This document shows, one piece after another, positions 9,808 to 18,729 of a stretch of 64,000 nucleotides of DNA. The notes below the pieces were generated by a model. That model searched no databases, was not told where the DNA came from, and saw only the letters and a list, made by a program, of their open reading frames with translations. This DNA comes from Ectothiorhodospiraceae bacterium (lineage in GTDB: Bacteria; Pseudomonadota; Gammaproteobacteria; Nitrococcales; Aquisalimonadaceae): NCBI GenBank assembly GCA_020831885.1, contig JAFIFU010000012.1:20287-84286 (forward strand), read 5' to 3'. Made by a program: the position numbers and the translations under genes. Positions within the stretch are counted from its first letter, which is position 1. Every line of letters starts with the position of its first letter.

Positions 9808-11130
9808 ATGGAACAGATTGACACCCTGATCAACGCCCGCTGGATCATCCCGGTGGAACCCCAGGGCCAGGTGCTGGAAGAACACGCCCTGGCGGTACGA
9901 GACGGCCGCATCGTGGCGCTGATCCCCCGTGAAGCGGCCGCCCGGCGCTACCGGGCGGAGCACGTCATGGACCTGGACGCCCACGCGCTGATTCCCGGGC
10001 TCGTGAATGCCCACAGTCACGCCGCCATGAACCTCCTGCGCGGCCTGGCGGACGACCTGCCCCTGATGCGCTGGCTGGAGGAACACATCTGGCCTGCAGA
10101 GCAGCGGCACGTGGGCCCGGAATTCGTGCAGGACGGGGTCGAGGCTGCCTGCGCCGAAATGATCCGGGGCGGGATCACGGCATTTAACGACATGTACTTT
10201 TTCCCGGAAATCGCTGCCCGGGTCGCCAACCAGGTGGGCATGCGCGCCTGCCTGGGCATGATCGTCATCGATTTCCCCAGCGCCTACGGCCAGGGCCCGG
10301 ACGACTACCTGGACAAGGGGCTGGCCATGCGCGACCACTGGCGGGACAGTCCGCTGATCAGCACCGCCTTCGCGCCGCATGCACCTTACACCGTGGGGGA
10401 CGAGGCATTGCGCCGGGTGGCGGTCCTGGCCGGCGAACTGGACGCACCGGTGCACATGCACGTGCACGAGACCGCCTTCGAGGTACAGCAGAGCCTGGAG
10501 AGCACCGGTCAGCGTCCGCTGGCCCGCCTGCAGGCGGCCGGCTTGCTTGGCCCCGGCTTCATGGCGGTGCATATGACCCAGGCCAATGACCAGGACGTCG
10601 ACGCGCTGGCCCGGGCCAACGCCAGCGTGATCCACTGCCCGGAATCCAACCTGAAACTGGCCAGCGGCTTCTGTCCGGTGCAGACGCTGCTGGATGCCGG
10701 CGTGAACGTCGCCCTGGGGACGGACAGTGCCGCCAGCAACAACGATCTGGACATGCTCGGGGAAATGCGGACCGCCGCCTTGCTGGCCAAAGGCGTGGCC
10801 GGTGACGCGGCCGCCCTGCCAGCGGCCACCGCACTGCGCATGGCCACCCTGAACGGCGCCCGGGCCCTGGGGCTGGCGGACATCACCGGTTCGCTGGAAC
10901 CGGGCAAGTTCGCCGACCTCACCGCCGTCCGCATGACCGGCCTGGACGCGGAACCGGTGTTCAATCCCCTGTCCCACCTGGTCTATGCCGGAAACCGCAG
11001 CCAGGTCAGCGATGTCTGGGTTGCCGGACGCCAGTTGTTGCGGAACGGGGAACTGATGACCATGAACCGTGAAGCGGTACTCGGAAAACTACGGCGATGG
11101 CGGGCGATCATAGCCAGAAACGACCCCTGA
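9808..11130 (+). CDS. mtaD: TRZ/ATZ amidohydrolase, likely 5'-methylthioadenosine/S-adenosylhomocysteine deaminase
   Basis: 440-residue metal-dependent amidohydrolase. Metal ligands are visible: HxH in [10 protein letters not shown] in HMHVHET, H in MAVHMTQ and the catalytic D in [14 protein letters not shown]. In Pseudomonas the orthologous position next to mtnA and ubiG holds an enzyme that deaminates MTA to methylthioinosine, which then enters salvage. Start follows GGAGG. The gene is divergent from mtnA with 115 bp between start codons, so one control region may drive both. Substrate (MTA versus SAH or adenosine) is inferred from context. Confidence 0.88.
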   Translation: MEQIDTLINARWIIPVEPQGQVLEEHALAVRDGRIVALIPREAAARRYRAEHVMDLDAHALIPGLVNAHSHAAMNLLRGLADDLPLMRWLEEHIWPAEQRHVGPEFVQDGVEAACAEMIRGGITAFNDMYFFPEIAARVANQVGMRACLGMIVIDFPSAYGQGPDDYLDKGLAMRDHWRDSPLISTAFAPHAPYTVGDEALRRVAVLAGELDAPVHMHVHETAFEVQQSLESTGQRPLARLQAAGLLGPGFMAVHMTQANDQDVDALARANASVIHCPESNLKLASGFCPVQTLLDAGVNVALGTDSAASNNDLDMLGEMRTAALLAKGVAGDAAALPAATALRMATLNGARALGLADITGSLEPGKFADLTAVRMTGLDAEPVFNPLSHLVYAGNRSQVSDVWVAGRQLLRNGELMTMNREAVLGKLRRWRAIIARNDP

Positions 11131-11212
11131 CCCGGTGCAGGGGAGTTTAAAATAATCTCCATACAGGCTACATTAACTCCATAGCCTTAGCACTTGATTT
11201 GAAAGGCCTCAG

Positions 11213-11944
11213 ATGCCAACGCATGCCAATGTCAATCCGTCCGAGGTGGCCAAATTCGAGGCCTCGGCCAGCCGTTGGTGGGATCCGGAAGGCGAATTCC
11301 GCCCGCTGCACGATATCAATCCCCTGCGGCTGGGTTACATCGAATCCTGGGCGGAGCTCGATGGGCAGGCAGTCCTGGACGTGGGCTGCGGCGGCGGCAT
11401 CCTGGCGGAGAGCATGGCGCTGAAGGGCGCGGACGTGACCGGCATCGACATGGGCGAGGCCCCGCTGGGCGTTGCGCGGCTGCACGCGCTGGAGACCGGG
11501 GTGGAGATTGCCTATCGACGCACCACCGCCGAGGAACTGGCGGAGGAACAGCCGGGCGCCTTCCAGGTGGTGACCTGTATGGAGATGCTGGAGCACGTCC
11601 CTGACCCGGCCTCGGTGGTCCGGGCCTGTGCCCGACTGGCCGCACCGGGGGGCATGGTGTTCTTCTCCACCATCAGCCGCACACCCAAGGCCTACCTGCA
11701 GGCCATTATCGGCGCAGAGTACGTTCTCGGCCTGCTGCCGCGCGGAACCCACGACTACAGCCAGTTCATCCGGCCTGCGGAACTGGGTGCCTGGTGCCGG
11801 GACGCCGGGCTGATTCTGCGGGACCTGAAAGGCATGAGCTACAATCCGCTGACCCGCCACTACCGCCTCGTCCGCCAGGTGGACGTGAACTACCTGGCCT
11901 GTTTCCAGAACCCCGAAGACGCCGACGGTGAACACCATGGCTGA
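11213..11944 (+). CDS. ubiG: Ubiquinone biosynthesis O-methyltransferase
   Basis: 243-residue SAM-dependent methyltransferase that performs both O-methylations in ubiquinone synthesis. It opens with the UbiG-specific [33 protein letters not shown] motif I is [16 protein letters not shown], and [13 protein letters not shown] and FFSTISRT follow. Stop overlaps the start of the phosphatase gene, so the two are translationally coupled as in Pseudomonas ubiG-mupP. Confidence 0.96.
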   Translation: MPTHANVNPSEVAKFEASASRWWDPEGEFRPLHDINPLRLGYIESWAELDGQAVLDVGCGGGILAESMALKGADVTGIDMGEAPLGVARLHALETGVEIAYRRTTAEELAEEQPGAFQVVTCMEMLEHVPDPASVVRACARLAAPGGMVFFSTISRTPKAYLQAIIGAEYVLGLLPRGTHDYSQFIRPAELGAWCRDAGLILRDLKGMSYNPLTRHYRLVRQVDVNYLACFQNPEDADGEHHG

Positions 11945-12740
11945 CACAGCCGCCATTCAGCACGCCTGCGGCATCGGCATCCCGCTGCTGCGGGGCCTCC
12001 GCCAGCGTGGCAGCGCGCCGGCGCGCCCGCAGCAGGGGCTGGACGCGGTTCTGTTCGACCTGGATGGAACCCTGCTGGACACCGCACCGGATCTGATCCA
12101 CGCGGCCAACCAGTTGCGCGTGGAACAGGGCCTGGCACCGCTGGACGACAGCGCCTACGGCCCGGTGGTCTCCCACGGCAGCGCGGCGATGATCGAACGG
12201 GGTTTCAATCTGTTGGCGGATGACCCGCGCATGCAGCCCCTGCGGCAGCGCTTCCTTGATCTGTACCGGGCCACGGTAAGCCGCCGCAGCCGCCCCTTCG
12301 ACGGCATGCCGGAGCTGCTGGAACAGATTGAGCAACGGGGGCTGCGCTGGGGGATCGTGACCAACAAACCCGGCTGGCTCACCCGTCCGCTGCTGGAGGA
12401 TCTGGGTCTGGCGGACCGGGCCGCCTGCCTGGTATCCGGGGACACTCTGCCTTGCCGCAAGCCCGATCCGGCGCCGGTGCGCCACGCCTGTGAACTGCTC
12501 GGTCTGGATCCGGCGCGGGTGGTTCTGGTGGGCGACGCCATGCGTGACGTGGTCTCCGGCCAGCGTGCCGGCACCGCAACGCTGATCGCCCTGTTCGGCT
12601 ACATCTGCGCCGAGGACCGTCCAGCGGACTGGGGGGCGGACGGCCTGATCAGCCATCCGCTGGATCTTCTCACCTGGCTGGATCACCACCGGTCCGGCTC
12701 CAAGCCGGCTGCAGCGGAACCCCGCTCCGGTGCCGCCTGA
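11937..12740 (+). CDS. mupP: HAD-superfamily phosphatase, MupP/Gph type
   Basis: 267-residue HAD hydrolase with motif [16 protein letters not shown], motif II TNKPGW, the motif III lysine in CRKPDPAP and motif [13 protein letters not shown]. Family members remove phosphate from 2-phosphoglycolate or, as MupP, from N-acetylmuramate-6-phosphate in peptidoglycan recycling; the ubiG neighbourhood matches Pseudomonas mupP. Oddity: ~40 residues precede the first HAD strand, where related proteins start almost directly. The ATG at 11937 overlaps ubiG by eight bases. A downstream start could not be identified, so the extension may be real. Sequence alone does not separate MupP from Gph. Confidence 0.85.
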   Translation: MADTAAIQHACGIGIPLLRGLRQRGSAPARPQQGLDAVLFDLDGTLLDTAPDLIHAANQLRVEQGLAPLDDSAYGPVVSHGSAAMIERGFNLLADDPRMQPLRQRFLDLYRATVSRRSRPFDGMPELLEQIEQRGLRWGIVTNKPGWLTRPLLEDLGLADRAACLVSGDTLPCRKPDPAPVRHACELLGLDPARVVLVGDAMRDVVSGQRAGTATLIALFGYICAEDRPADWGADGLISHPLDLLTWLDHHRSGSKPAAAEPRSGAA

Positions 12741-12755
12741 TCCGGCCACGGCCTG

Positions 12756-14048
12756 ATGGCGTTGCCACAGGATCCAACACTGTATGCCCTGATTGCCCTT
12801 GCCCTGGCGGTCGGGCTGATCGCGGGCGGGCTGGTCGCCCGGGCCCGGACCCAGGGCCGGATACGGCGGCTTGAGTCGGACAACGCCGGACTGCGGGCGC
12901 GGCTTGAGGCCGAGCAGCGCATCGCCGAGGAGCGGAAACAGGCCTTCCATACCGCCAGGCAACAGTTGTCGGACAGTTTCCGCGCGCTCTCCGGCGAGGC
13001 CTTGCGCAGCAATAACGAAGCGTTCCTGCGCCTGGCCCAGGAAAAGCTGCAGCAGTTCCAGGTACAGGCACACGCCGAACTCGGCGCCCGCGAGAAGGCC
13101 GTGGAATCCATGGTGACACCGATCCGCGAGGCACTGAACCGCACCGAGCAGCAGTTGCAGGCGCTGGAGAAGGAACGTCAGAACAGCCAGGGCATGCTGC
13201 GGGAACACCTGCAGCGCATGGCCCTGGACCAGGAACAATTGCGCCGGGAAACGCACAACCTGGTCAAGGCACTTCGCCGTCCGGAGGTCCGGGGCCGCTG
13301 GGGCGAACTCACCCTGCGCCGGCTGGCGGAACTGGCCGGAATGACCGAGCACTGCGACTTCGTGGAACAGACCGGCGTGCGGGGCGACAACGGCCAACAG
13401 CGGCCGGACATGGTGGTACGTCTGCCCAATGGCCGCGAGATCATCGTGGACGCGAAAACACCGCTGGACGCCTATCTGGATGCCATGGAGGCCGGCGACG
13501 GGGAATCCCGGGATCAGGCGCTGCAACGGCATGCACGAAAGCTGCGCGACCGCGTGCGGGAGCTGGCGGCCAAGGCGTACTGGCAGCAATTCAGCAACAC
13601 CCCGGACTTCGTCGTGCTGTTCATCCCCGGAGATCAGTTCCTGAGCGCGGCTCAGGATATGGACCGGGACCTCATGGAATACGCCCTGGAGCAGCGGGTG
13701 ATTCTGGCCACACCCTCCACGCTGGTGGCCCTGTTACGCGCCGTGGCCTTCGGCTGGCAGCAGGAGGTGCTGGCGGAGCACGCCGAGCGGATCCGGGAAC
13801 TGGGTGAACGCCTGTACGACCGTGTGGGCACATTCACCGAACACCTGGAGCGGGTGGGCCGCAGCCTGGGCAGCTCCGTGGACGCCTACAATCGGGCGGT
13901 CGGCTCCCTGGAACGCCAGGTGCTCCCCGGCGCCCGCCGCTTCACCGAGTTGGGCCTGCGGCCACGCAAGACGCTGGGCGCCCTGGAGCCACTGGAACAG
14001 ACCGTTCGTCCGGTTCAGGCCCCGGAGCGGGACCCGGACAGGCACTGA
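12756..14048 (+). CDS. rmuC: RmuC-family DNA recombination protein
   Basis: 430 residues: an N-terminal membrane helix (~9-29), a long coiled coil (~35-170), then the conserved RmuC nuclease-fold core (RRPEVRGRWGELTLRRLAEL, RPDMVVRLPNGREIIVDAKTP, FVVLFIPGDQFLSAA, ILATPSTLVALLRAVAFGW). The IVDAK signature is the PD-(D/E)XK-like element. RmuC limits inversions at short inverted repeats in E. coli; the mechanism is unclear. Starts 15 bp after the phosphatase gene. Confidence 0.93.
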   Translation: MALPQDPTLYALIALALAVGLIAGGLVARARTQGRIRRLESDNAGLRARLEAEQRIAEERKQAFHTARQQLSDSFRALSGEALRSNNEAFLRLAQEKLQQFQVQAHAELGAREKAVESMVTPIREALNRTEQQLQALEKERQNSQGMLREHLQRMALDQEQLRRETHNLVKALRRPEVRGRWGELTLRRLAELAGMTEHCDFVEQTGVRGDNGQQRPDMVVRLPNGREIIVDAKTPLDAYLDAMEAGDGESRDQALQRHARKLRDRVRELAAKAYWQQFSNTPDFVVLFIPGDQFLSAAQDMDRDLMEYALEQRVILATPSTLVALLRAVAFGWQQEVLAEHAERIRELGERLYDRVGTFTEHLERVGRSLGSSVDAYNRAVGSLERQVLPGARRFTELGLRPRKTLGALEPLEQTVRPVQAPERDPDRH

Positions 14049-14133
14049 GCTTTCGCGAGGCGCGGGCAGGCGTTTTGCACCCGCGGCCCGCTTGTGGTTT
14101 CATCCCGGCGACGGTGCCCCCATGTAGAGAGCC

Positions 14134-14970
14134 ATGGATCCCATCCAGTACTGCCACGAGAAGGCCGCCCCCCCCGGTTCGGGCCCCTACTATGCCATCC
14201 GCATGGCGCCCGCCGAGGCAAGGCCCGGGCTGCTTGCCGCCCATGCTTACCATACGGAAGTCATGGCGATTCCGGTGGAGGTTTCCGACCAGGGGGTGGC
14301 CAGCGTGAAGCTCAACTGGTGGCGCGAGGAGCTGGACCGGGCGCTGCGGGGCCAGGCCCGCCATCCGGTGGGACGGTTGCTCCAGGAGGCGATCCGGCGC
14401 CATGAACTCCCTGAACAGCCCCTGCGGCATATCCTGGACGCCGCTGCCATGGATCTGGAATACGGCACCTACCCCAGCTTCCGGGAACTGACGGTTTACT
14501 GCCACCACAGCGGTGGCGCCCTGGCACACCTGCTGGTGGCGGTCTGTGGCTACCGCGACCGGGGGAGTCTGGATTTCGCCCATGATCTGGGCATGGCCTT
14601 GACCCTTGACGCCGGATTGCGCAATCTCCGCCGCGACGCCCACGCCGGCCGCGTCTACCTGCCCCAGGACGAAATGCGCCAGGCCGGTGTGGACCGCACC
14701 GCGCTGCTCCAGCACGGGACCTCGCCCCCCCTGCGCCGACTGCTGGCGGAGCAGGCAGCCCGGGTGGAGCAGTTCTTTGACCAGGCCGAGCAACGGTTGC
14801 CGCCGGAGGACCGGCACCGGCAACGCAGCCAACTGGTGCTGGCCGCCCTCGCCCGCGCCCTGCTCCGGGAGATGCGCGAGGATGACTTCCCGTTGCTGGA
14901 GCAGGCGTACGATATGACACCGATCCGCAAGCTGTGGATCGCCTGGCGCACCGCCCGCCGGGCCCGATAG
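14134..14970 (+). CDS. Squalene/phytoene-synthase-fold protein lacking both aspartate motifs
   Basis: 278 residues with the all-helical trans-prenyltransferase head-to-head fold: YCHEKAAPPGSGPYYAIR at the start, KLNWWREELDRAL in the middle and GRVYLPQDEM after the second motif. The catalytic elements are degraded. The first Asp-rich motif, usually EVDDVVDE, reads EVMAIPVE (42-49). In the second (DxxxD) the first Asp is Asn (N164-L-R-R-D168). Without these it should not bind Mg-diphosphate normally, so a non-catalytic role like that of mitochondrial NDUFAF6 is more likely than terpene synthesis. The YciK-like gene follows 26 bp later. Confidence 0.8.
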   Translation: MDPIQYCHEKAAPPGSGPYYAIRMAPAEARPGLLAAHAYHTEVMAIPVEVSDQGVASVKLNWWREELDRALRGQARHPVGRLLQEAIRRHELPEQPLRHILDAAAMDLEYGTYPSFRELTVYCHHSGGALAHLLVAVCGYRDRGSLDFAHDLGMALTLDAGLRNLRRDAHAGRVYLPQDEMRQAGVDRTALLQHGTSPPLRRLLAEQAARVEQFFDQAEQRLPPEDRHRQRSQLVLAALARALLREMREDDFPLLEQAYDMTPIRKLWIAWRTARRAR

Positions 14971-14996
14971 CCCCCACCCAGGAGGATGCCAAGCGC

Positions 14997-15782
14997 ATGA
15001 GCAAGCAGGAAACGCCCGCAACGGACCGCATTGTGGACCTCCCCCGGGCCACGCCGATCGCGGACCAACAACTCCAGGATCGTGTGATCCTCGTCACCGG
15101 CGCGGCCCAGGGATTCGGCCGTGCCATCAGCCGGGCCTGCGCAACGGCCGGCGCAACGGTGATCATGCTGGACAAGCAGCTCAAGGCCCTGGAGACCCTG
15201 TATGACGAGATCGTCGCCGCCGGCGGACCGGAACCGGTGATTCACCCGCTGAACCTGGAGGGCGTGGGTCCGGCGGAGTTCCTGGAACTGGCCACCGCCA
15301 TTGATCAGCACTTCCGGCGCCTGGACGGCCTGGTGCACAACGCGGCGTTTCTCGGTGAGCTTTCGCCCATGAGCCAGTTCGATCCGGAAATCTGGGCACG
15401 GGTGCTGCATACCAATATCAATGCGCCTTTTCTTCTCAACCAGGTCTGCCTGCCACTGCTGCAGCGTTCCGATTCCGCCCGTCTGATCTTCATCAGCGAT
15501 GCCGTCGGGCGACAGGGGAAGGCATTCTGGGGCGCCTACGGTGCATCCAAGGCCGCGGCGGAGAACATGATGGAAACCCTGGCCCTGGAGCTGGGCAAGG
15601 GGCCGGTCCGCGTCATGAGCATGGACCCGGGCCCCATGGCCACCGCCATGCGGCGTCATGCCTACCCGGCGGAAGGCCCGGACGGCCAGCCGGCTCCGGA
15701 AACGGTGGCGCCGTGGGTGGTTCACCTGCTCGGCCCGGAGGGGGCCGCTTACCATGGCTGCCGCACCCGGGTACCTGTCTGA
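14997..15782 (+). CDS. yciK: YciK-like short-chain dehydrogenase/reductase
   Basis: 261-residue SDR. The nucleotide-binding glycine motif is VTGAAQGFGRAISRACA; LVHNAAFLGE is the NNAG-equivalent; the catalytic triad is in FISDAVG (Ser) and YGASKAA (Tyr, Lys); DPGPMATAM closes the active site. YciK proteins are poorly characterised oxidoreductases. The start MSKQETPA follows GGAGG. The location after ubiG and the HAD phosphatase matches Pseudomonas order, apart from the rmuC and squalene-synthase-like genes between them. Confidence 0.9.
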   Translation: MSKQETPATDRIVDLPRATPIADQQLQDRVILVTGAAQGFGRAISRACATAGATVIMLDKQLKALETLYDEIVAAGGPEPVIHPLNLEGVGPAEFLELATAIDQHFRRLDGLVHNAAFLGELSPMSQFDPEIWARVLHTNINAPFLLNQVCLPLLQRSDSARLIFISDAVGRQGKAFWGAYGASKAAAENMMETLALELGKGPVRVMSMDPGPMATAMRRHAYPAEGPDGQPAPETVAPWVVHLLGPEGAAYHGCRTRVPV

Positions 15783-15944
15783 AGCGCTGATCGATTCCCT
15801 CGTGCCCCAGTATGGCGCGCAACCCATGACGTGTGTCACAGTACGTGGTGTGGAATTACGGTAAGTTTCGCGAAGTCGCGCTTCCTAAAGGAAATTGGAT
15901 GGCGTCTTCAAGCTCAGGGAACGTGCAAGCAGGGAACAAGGATC

Positions 15945-16397
15945 ATGGCCGAAAGTCTCAGCCTCGCAAACGTCATCGAATCGGATTTCAGACTGGCCGC
16001 GCTGGAAACCGCCAGCCCGGAACGGGTTTTCGACGTCTTCAAGCGGCTGACGCTCACCACCGGCCGGGCGGTCTACGGGTGGTCCCCGGACAACGGCCTC
16101 TACCGGCTGGGGACGGAGCGCATCTTCATTCCGCAAACCCGCAGCGTCGGTGATGCCTTGAGTTACATCGCCGCCAGCCGGCATTACGGCATCTACCTGA
16201 TGCAGAACCTGGGCGACAGCCTCTCCAAGCCCAGCGTGCAGCGGGCGGTGAAGCGTATCCTGGAAAAGCAGGACAGTATCCGGCGGCTGGTGATCATGGT
16301 GGATGACAGTTGCCAGGTGCCGGCGGAACTCCGGCCTTACGTGGCACGCATCCGCCACAGTACGGGCAAGCGCCAGGCCAACAGCAACAGCGCCTGA
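15945..16397 (+). CDS. Stand-alone domain resembling the N-terminus of Ycf46-type AAA ATPases
   Basis: 150 residues, not formally recognised. Its pattern resembles the N-terminal, ATPase-free domain of Ycf46/FtsH-like AAA proteins: a start like FRLAALETASPERVFDVFKRL, then GRAVYGWSPDNGLYRL, a D-A-L-S-Y-I helix, GIYLMQNLGDSL, a helix with SVQRAVKRIL, a strand IRRLVIMVDD, and VPAELRPYVARI. No Walker motifs follow, and the protein ends 15 residues later with a short polar tail. Start chosen at MAESLSLANV after AGGGAACAAGG. Its gene stands alone between the yciK-like gene and the converging rluB gene. Function unknown; possibly an adaptor or partner of a full-length ATPase elsewhere. Confidence 0.7.
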   Translation: MAESLSLANVIESDFRLAALETASPERVFDVFKRLTLTTGRAVYGWSPDNGLYRLGTERIFIPQTRSVGDALSYIAASRHYGIYLMQNLGDSLSKPSVQRAVKRILEKQDSIRRLVIMVDDSCQVPAELRPYVARIRHSTGKRQANSNSA

Positions 16398-16458
16398 GGC
16401 CCGGCCACCGTCCGGCGGCATCCCATCGGACGGCAGGGCGGGATGCCGGCGGTTTCCG

Positions 16459-17280
16459 TCAGCGCCGGCGCCGCACGCCTCCCGGGCGTCGCTTACGGCC
16501 CGGCTTGCGGCGCAACTCCGGCTTACCCACCGGCTGCTCCGGATCCAACTCCACGGCCCGGCACAGCGCCGCCACCGCATCACGGTCCAGAAACCGCCAT
16601 TCCCCCCGGCCCAGATTCTTCGGCAGGGTCACTGGTCCATAGGCGACACGGATGAGCCGGCTGACCCTGACTCCCTGGGACTCCCACAACCGGCGGACCT
16701 CCCGCTGCCGTCCCTCGTGCAGGGTGACATGAAACCACTGATTCTCTCCCTGGGCACCGCCGGCCTCGATAGCGTCGAAGCGGGCGGGCCCGTCCTCCAG
16801 CTCCACGCCCTGGAGCAGGCGCCCGATCATGGCCTGATCCACCTCCCCGAAGACACGCACCGCATAGCGCCGCGGCATGCGATAGCCCGGGTGCATGAGC
16901 CGGTTGGCCAGTTCACCGTCATTGGTGAACAACAGCAGCCCCAGTGTGTTGACGTCCAGGCGTCCGACACTGATCCAGCGCCCCGCACGCAGGCGGGGCA
17001 GACTGGAGAACACCGTGGGCCGGCCCTCCGGGTCGTCGCGGCTGGTGACCTCGCCCACCGGCTTGTGGTACATGATGACCCGGCGGTCCGGCCCGGCCAG
17101 TTTGTCCGGCGGGACCAGATTCCCGTCCACCCGGATCTTCTCGTGGCCCGTCACCCGATCGCCCACCCGGGCCGGCTCCCCGTTCACCTGGACTCGGCCG
17201 GCTGCGATCATGGCCTCGATCTGCCGGCGGGACCCCAGGCCGGCCCGTGCCAGCACCTTCTGCAGCTTCTCATCACTCAT
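16459..17280 (-). CDS. rluB: 23S rRNA pseudouridine(2605) synthase
   Basis: 273-residue RsuA/RluB-family pseudouridine synthase. An N-terminal S4 RNA-binding domain (EKLQKVLARAGLGSRRQIEAMI) precedes the catalytic domain with the active-site aspartate in VGRLDVNTLGLLLFTNDG and with LHEGRQREVRRLWES. A basic tail (KPGRKRRPGGVRRRR) probably contacts rRNA. It overlaps the end of scpB by eight bases, the scpA-scpB-rluB arrangement common in gammaproteobacteria. Confidence 0.94.
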   Translation of the reverse strand: MSDEKLQKVLARAGLGSRRQIEAMIAAGRVQVNGEPARVGDRVTGHEKIRVDGNLVPPDKLAGPDRRVIMYHKPVGEVTSRDDPEGRPTVFSSLPRLRAGRWISVGRLDVNTLGLLLFTNDGELANRLMHPGYRMPRRYAVRVFGEVDQAMIGRLLQGVELEDGPARFDAIEAGGAQGENQWFHVTLHEGRQREVRRLWESQGVRVSRLIRVAYGPVTLPKNLGRGEWRFLDRDAVAALCRAVELDPEQPVGKPELRRKPGRKRRPGGVRRRR

Positions 17281-17878
17281 CGGCCGCCTCCGGGACGCCG
17301 GGTGCGGAGTCCTCTTCCGGGAACCGCAGATCCAGCTCCGGATGGACCTTGTCCAGATCCCGCAACTCCATCAGCGTGGGAAGCTGATCCAGGCTGCGCA
17401 GATTGAAATAGTCCAGGAACTGCCGGGAGGTCCCGTACATCGCGGGGCGACCGGGCACATCCCGATGCCCCACCGTCCGTACCCAGCCCCGATCCTGCAG
17501 GGTGCGCATGATGGACGTGCTCACACTCACCCCACGGATCTCCTCGATCTCACCGCGGGTAACCGGTTGCCGATAGGCGATGATGGCCAGCGTCTCCAGC
17601 AGTGCGCGGGAATAGCGGCCGGGCCGTTCCTCCCAGAGCCGCGACACCCAGCCGGCGTACTGCTCCCGGACCTGGATGCGCCAACCGCTACCCACCTCCA
17701 CCAGCTCCATGGCCCGCCCCTCATAGTCCCGGGCCAGCTCCGCCAGCGCCTCCCGCAGGCTGGCACGCTCCGGAGCACCGGCGTCGGCGAACAGGGCCTG
17801 CAGGTGGTCCAGGGACAGGGGGCTCTCTGCCGCCAGCAGGGCGGCTTCCAGGATGATTTTCAGTTGCGGTTCCGACAT
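17273..17878 (-). CDS. scpB: Segregation and condensation protein B
   Basis: 201-residue kleisin-associated winged-helix protein that works with ScpA and SMC in chromosome condensation and segregation. Conserved motifs: LKIILEAALLAAESPLSLD, LWEERPGRYSRALLETLAIIAYRQPVTRGEIEEIRG and GRPAMYGTSRQFLDYFNL. The start MSEPQLK is chosen because the upstream in-frame extension crosses into scpA, whose stop is 22 bp away. The third subunit, SMC, is also in this window. Confidence 0.95.
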   Translation of the reverse strand: MSEPQLKIILEAALLAAESPLSLDHLQALFADAGAPERASLREALAELARDYEGRAMELVEVGSGWRIQVREQYAGWVSRLWEERPGRYSRALLETLAIIAYRQPVTRGEIEEIRGVSVSTSIMRTLQDRGWVRTVGHRDVPGRPAMYGTSRQFLDYFNLRSLDQLPTLMELRDLDKVHPELDLRFPEEDSAPGVPEAADE

Positions 17879-17900
17879 CCGGCTCTCATCTCCCTGCGGA

Positions 17901-18716
17901 TCAGGCGCGGGCACGCACATAGATGGGGGCGAACGGCTCCGCCTGCACCAGCTCGATCAATGACGCCTTGATCAGTTCCAGCACCGCGAGAAAACTCACC
18001 ACCACCCCGAGCCGGCCCTCCTCCGGTCGGAACAGTGCGATGAACGGCGTGAACGTCTCGCTGTTCAGCCGTTCCAGGGTCTGGGACATGCGCTCGCGTA
18101 CTGACAGCGCTTCCTTCCGGACATGATGGTGGGTGAACATCTCGGCGCGGCCCAGCACTTCCGCCAGCGCCCCCAGCAGTTCCCGCAGGCTCACGTGGGG
18201 CTCCTGCTGCCGTGGCGCCGCTCCGGGCGCGGGAACGGTGACCGGAAACACATCCCGACCCACCCGGGGCAGGGTGTCCAGATCCTCCCCCGCGGTCTTG
18301 TAGCGTTCGTATTCCTGCAAGCGGCGCACCAGCTCAGCCCGGGGGTCCGTCTCCTCCTCGTCCTCCACGGGAGCCCGCGGCAACAGCATGCGCGATTTGA
18401 TCTCGGCCAGCATGGCAGCCATCACCAGGTACTCGGCGGCCAGTTCCAGCCGCAATTCCTTCATCAGCTCCACGTACTCCATGTACTGGCTGGTGATGGC
18501 GGCGATGGGGATGTCCAGGACATCCAGATTCTGGCGGCGTATCAGGTAGAGCAGCAGGTCAAGCGGGCCCTCGAAGGTTTCGAGGAACACCTCCAGGGCG
18601 TCGGGTGGAATGTAGAGATCGCGGGGCAGTTCAGTGACCGGCTCTCCCCGGACCAGGGCCCGCAGCCGGGCCGGGTCATCCCCCAGTCGCTCGACTGCAT
18701 CCACCTGTTCAGTCAC
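17901..18716 (-). CDS. scpA: Segregation and condensation protein A (kleisin)
   Basis: 271-residue kleisin subunit that bridges the SMC heads. The N-terminal SMC-neck-binding region has FEGPLDLLLYLIRRQNLDVLDIPI followed by YLVMAAMLAEIKSRMLLP. The C-terminal winged helix has FLAVLELIKASLIELVQAEPFAPIYV. It lies 13 bp after trpS and heads scpA-scpB-rluB. Confidence 0.95.
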   Translation of the reverse strand: MTEQVDAVERLGDDPARLRALVRGEPVTELPRDLYIPPDALEVFLETFEGPLDLLLYLIRRQNLDVLDIPIAAITSQYMEYVELMKELRLELAAEYLVMAAMLAEIKSRMLLPRAPVEDEEETDPRAELVRRLQEYERYKTAGEDLDTLPRVGRDVFPVTVPAPGAAPRQQEPHVSLRELLGALAEVLGRAEMFTHHHVRKEALSVRERMSQTLERLNSETFTPFIALFRPEEGRLGVVVSFLAVLELIKASLIELVQAEPFAPIYVRARA

Positions 18717-18729
18717 GGCACACGCTCAT

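Noticed and set aside
11766..13589. 607-residue minus-strand frame across ubiG, the phosphatase gene and rmuC
   Set aside because: Three clear plus-strand genes occupy this DNA; no domain in the antisense product.
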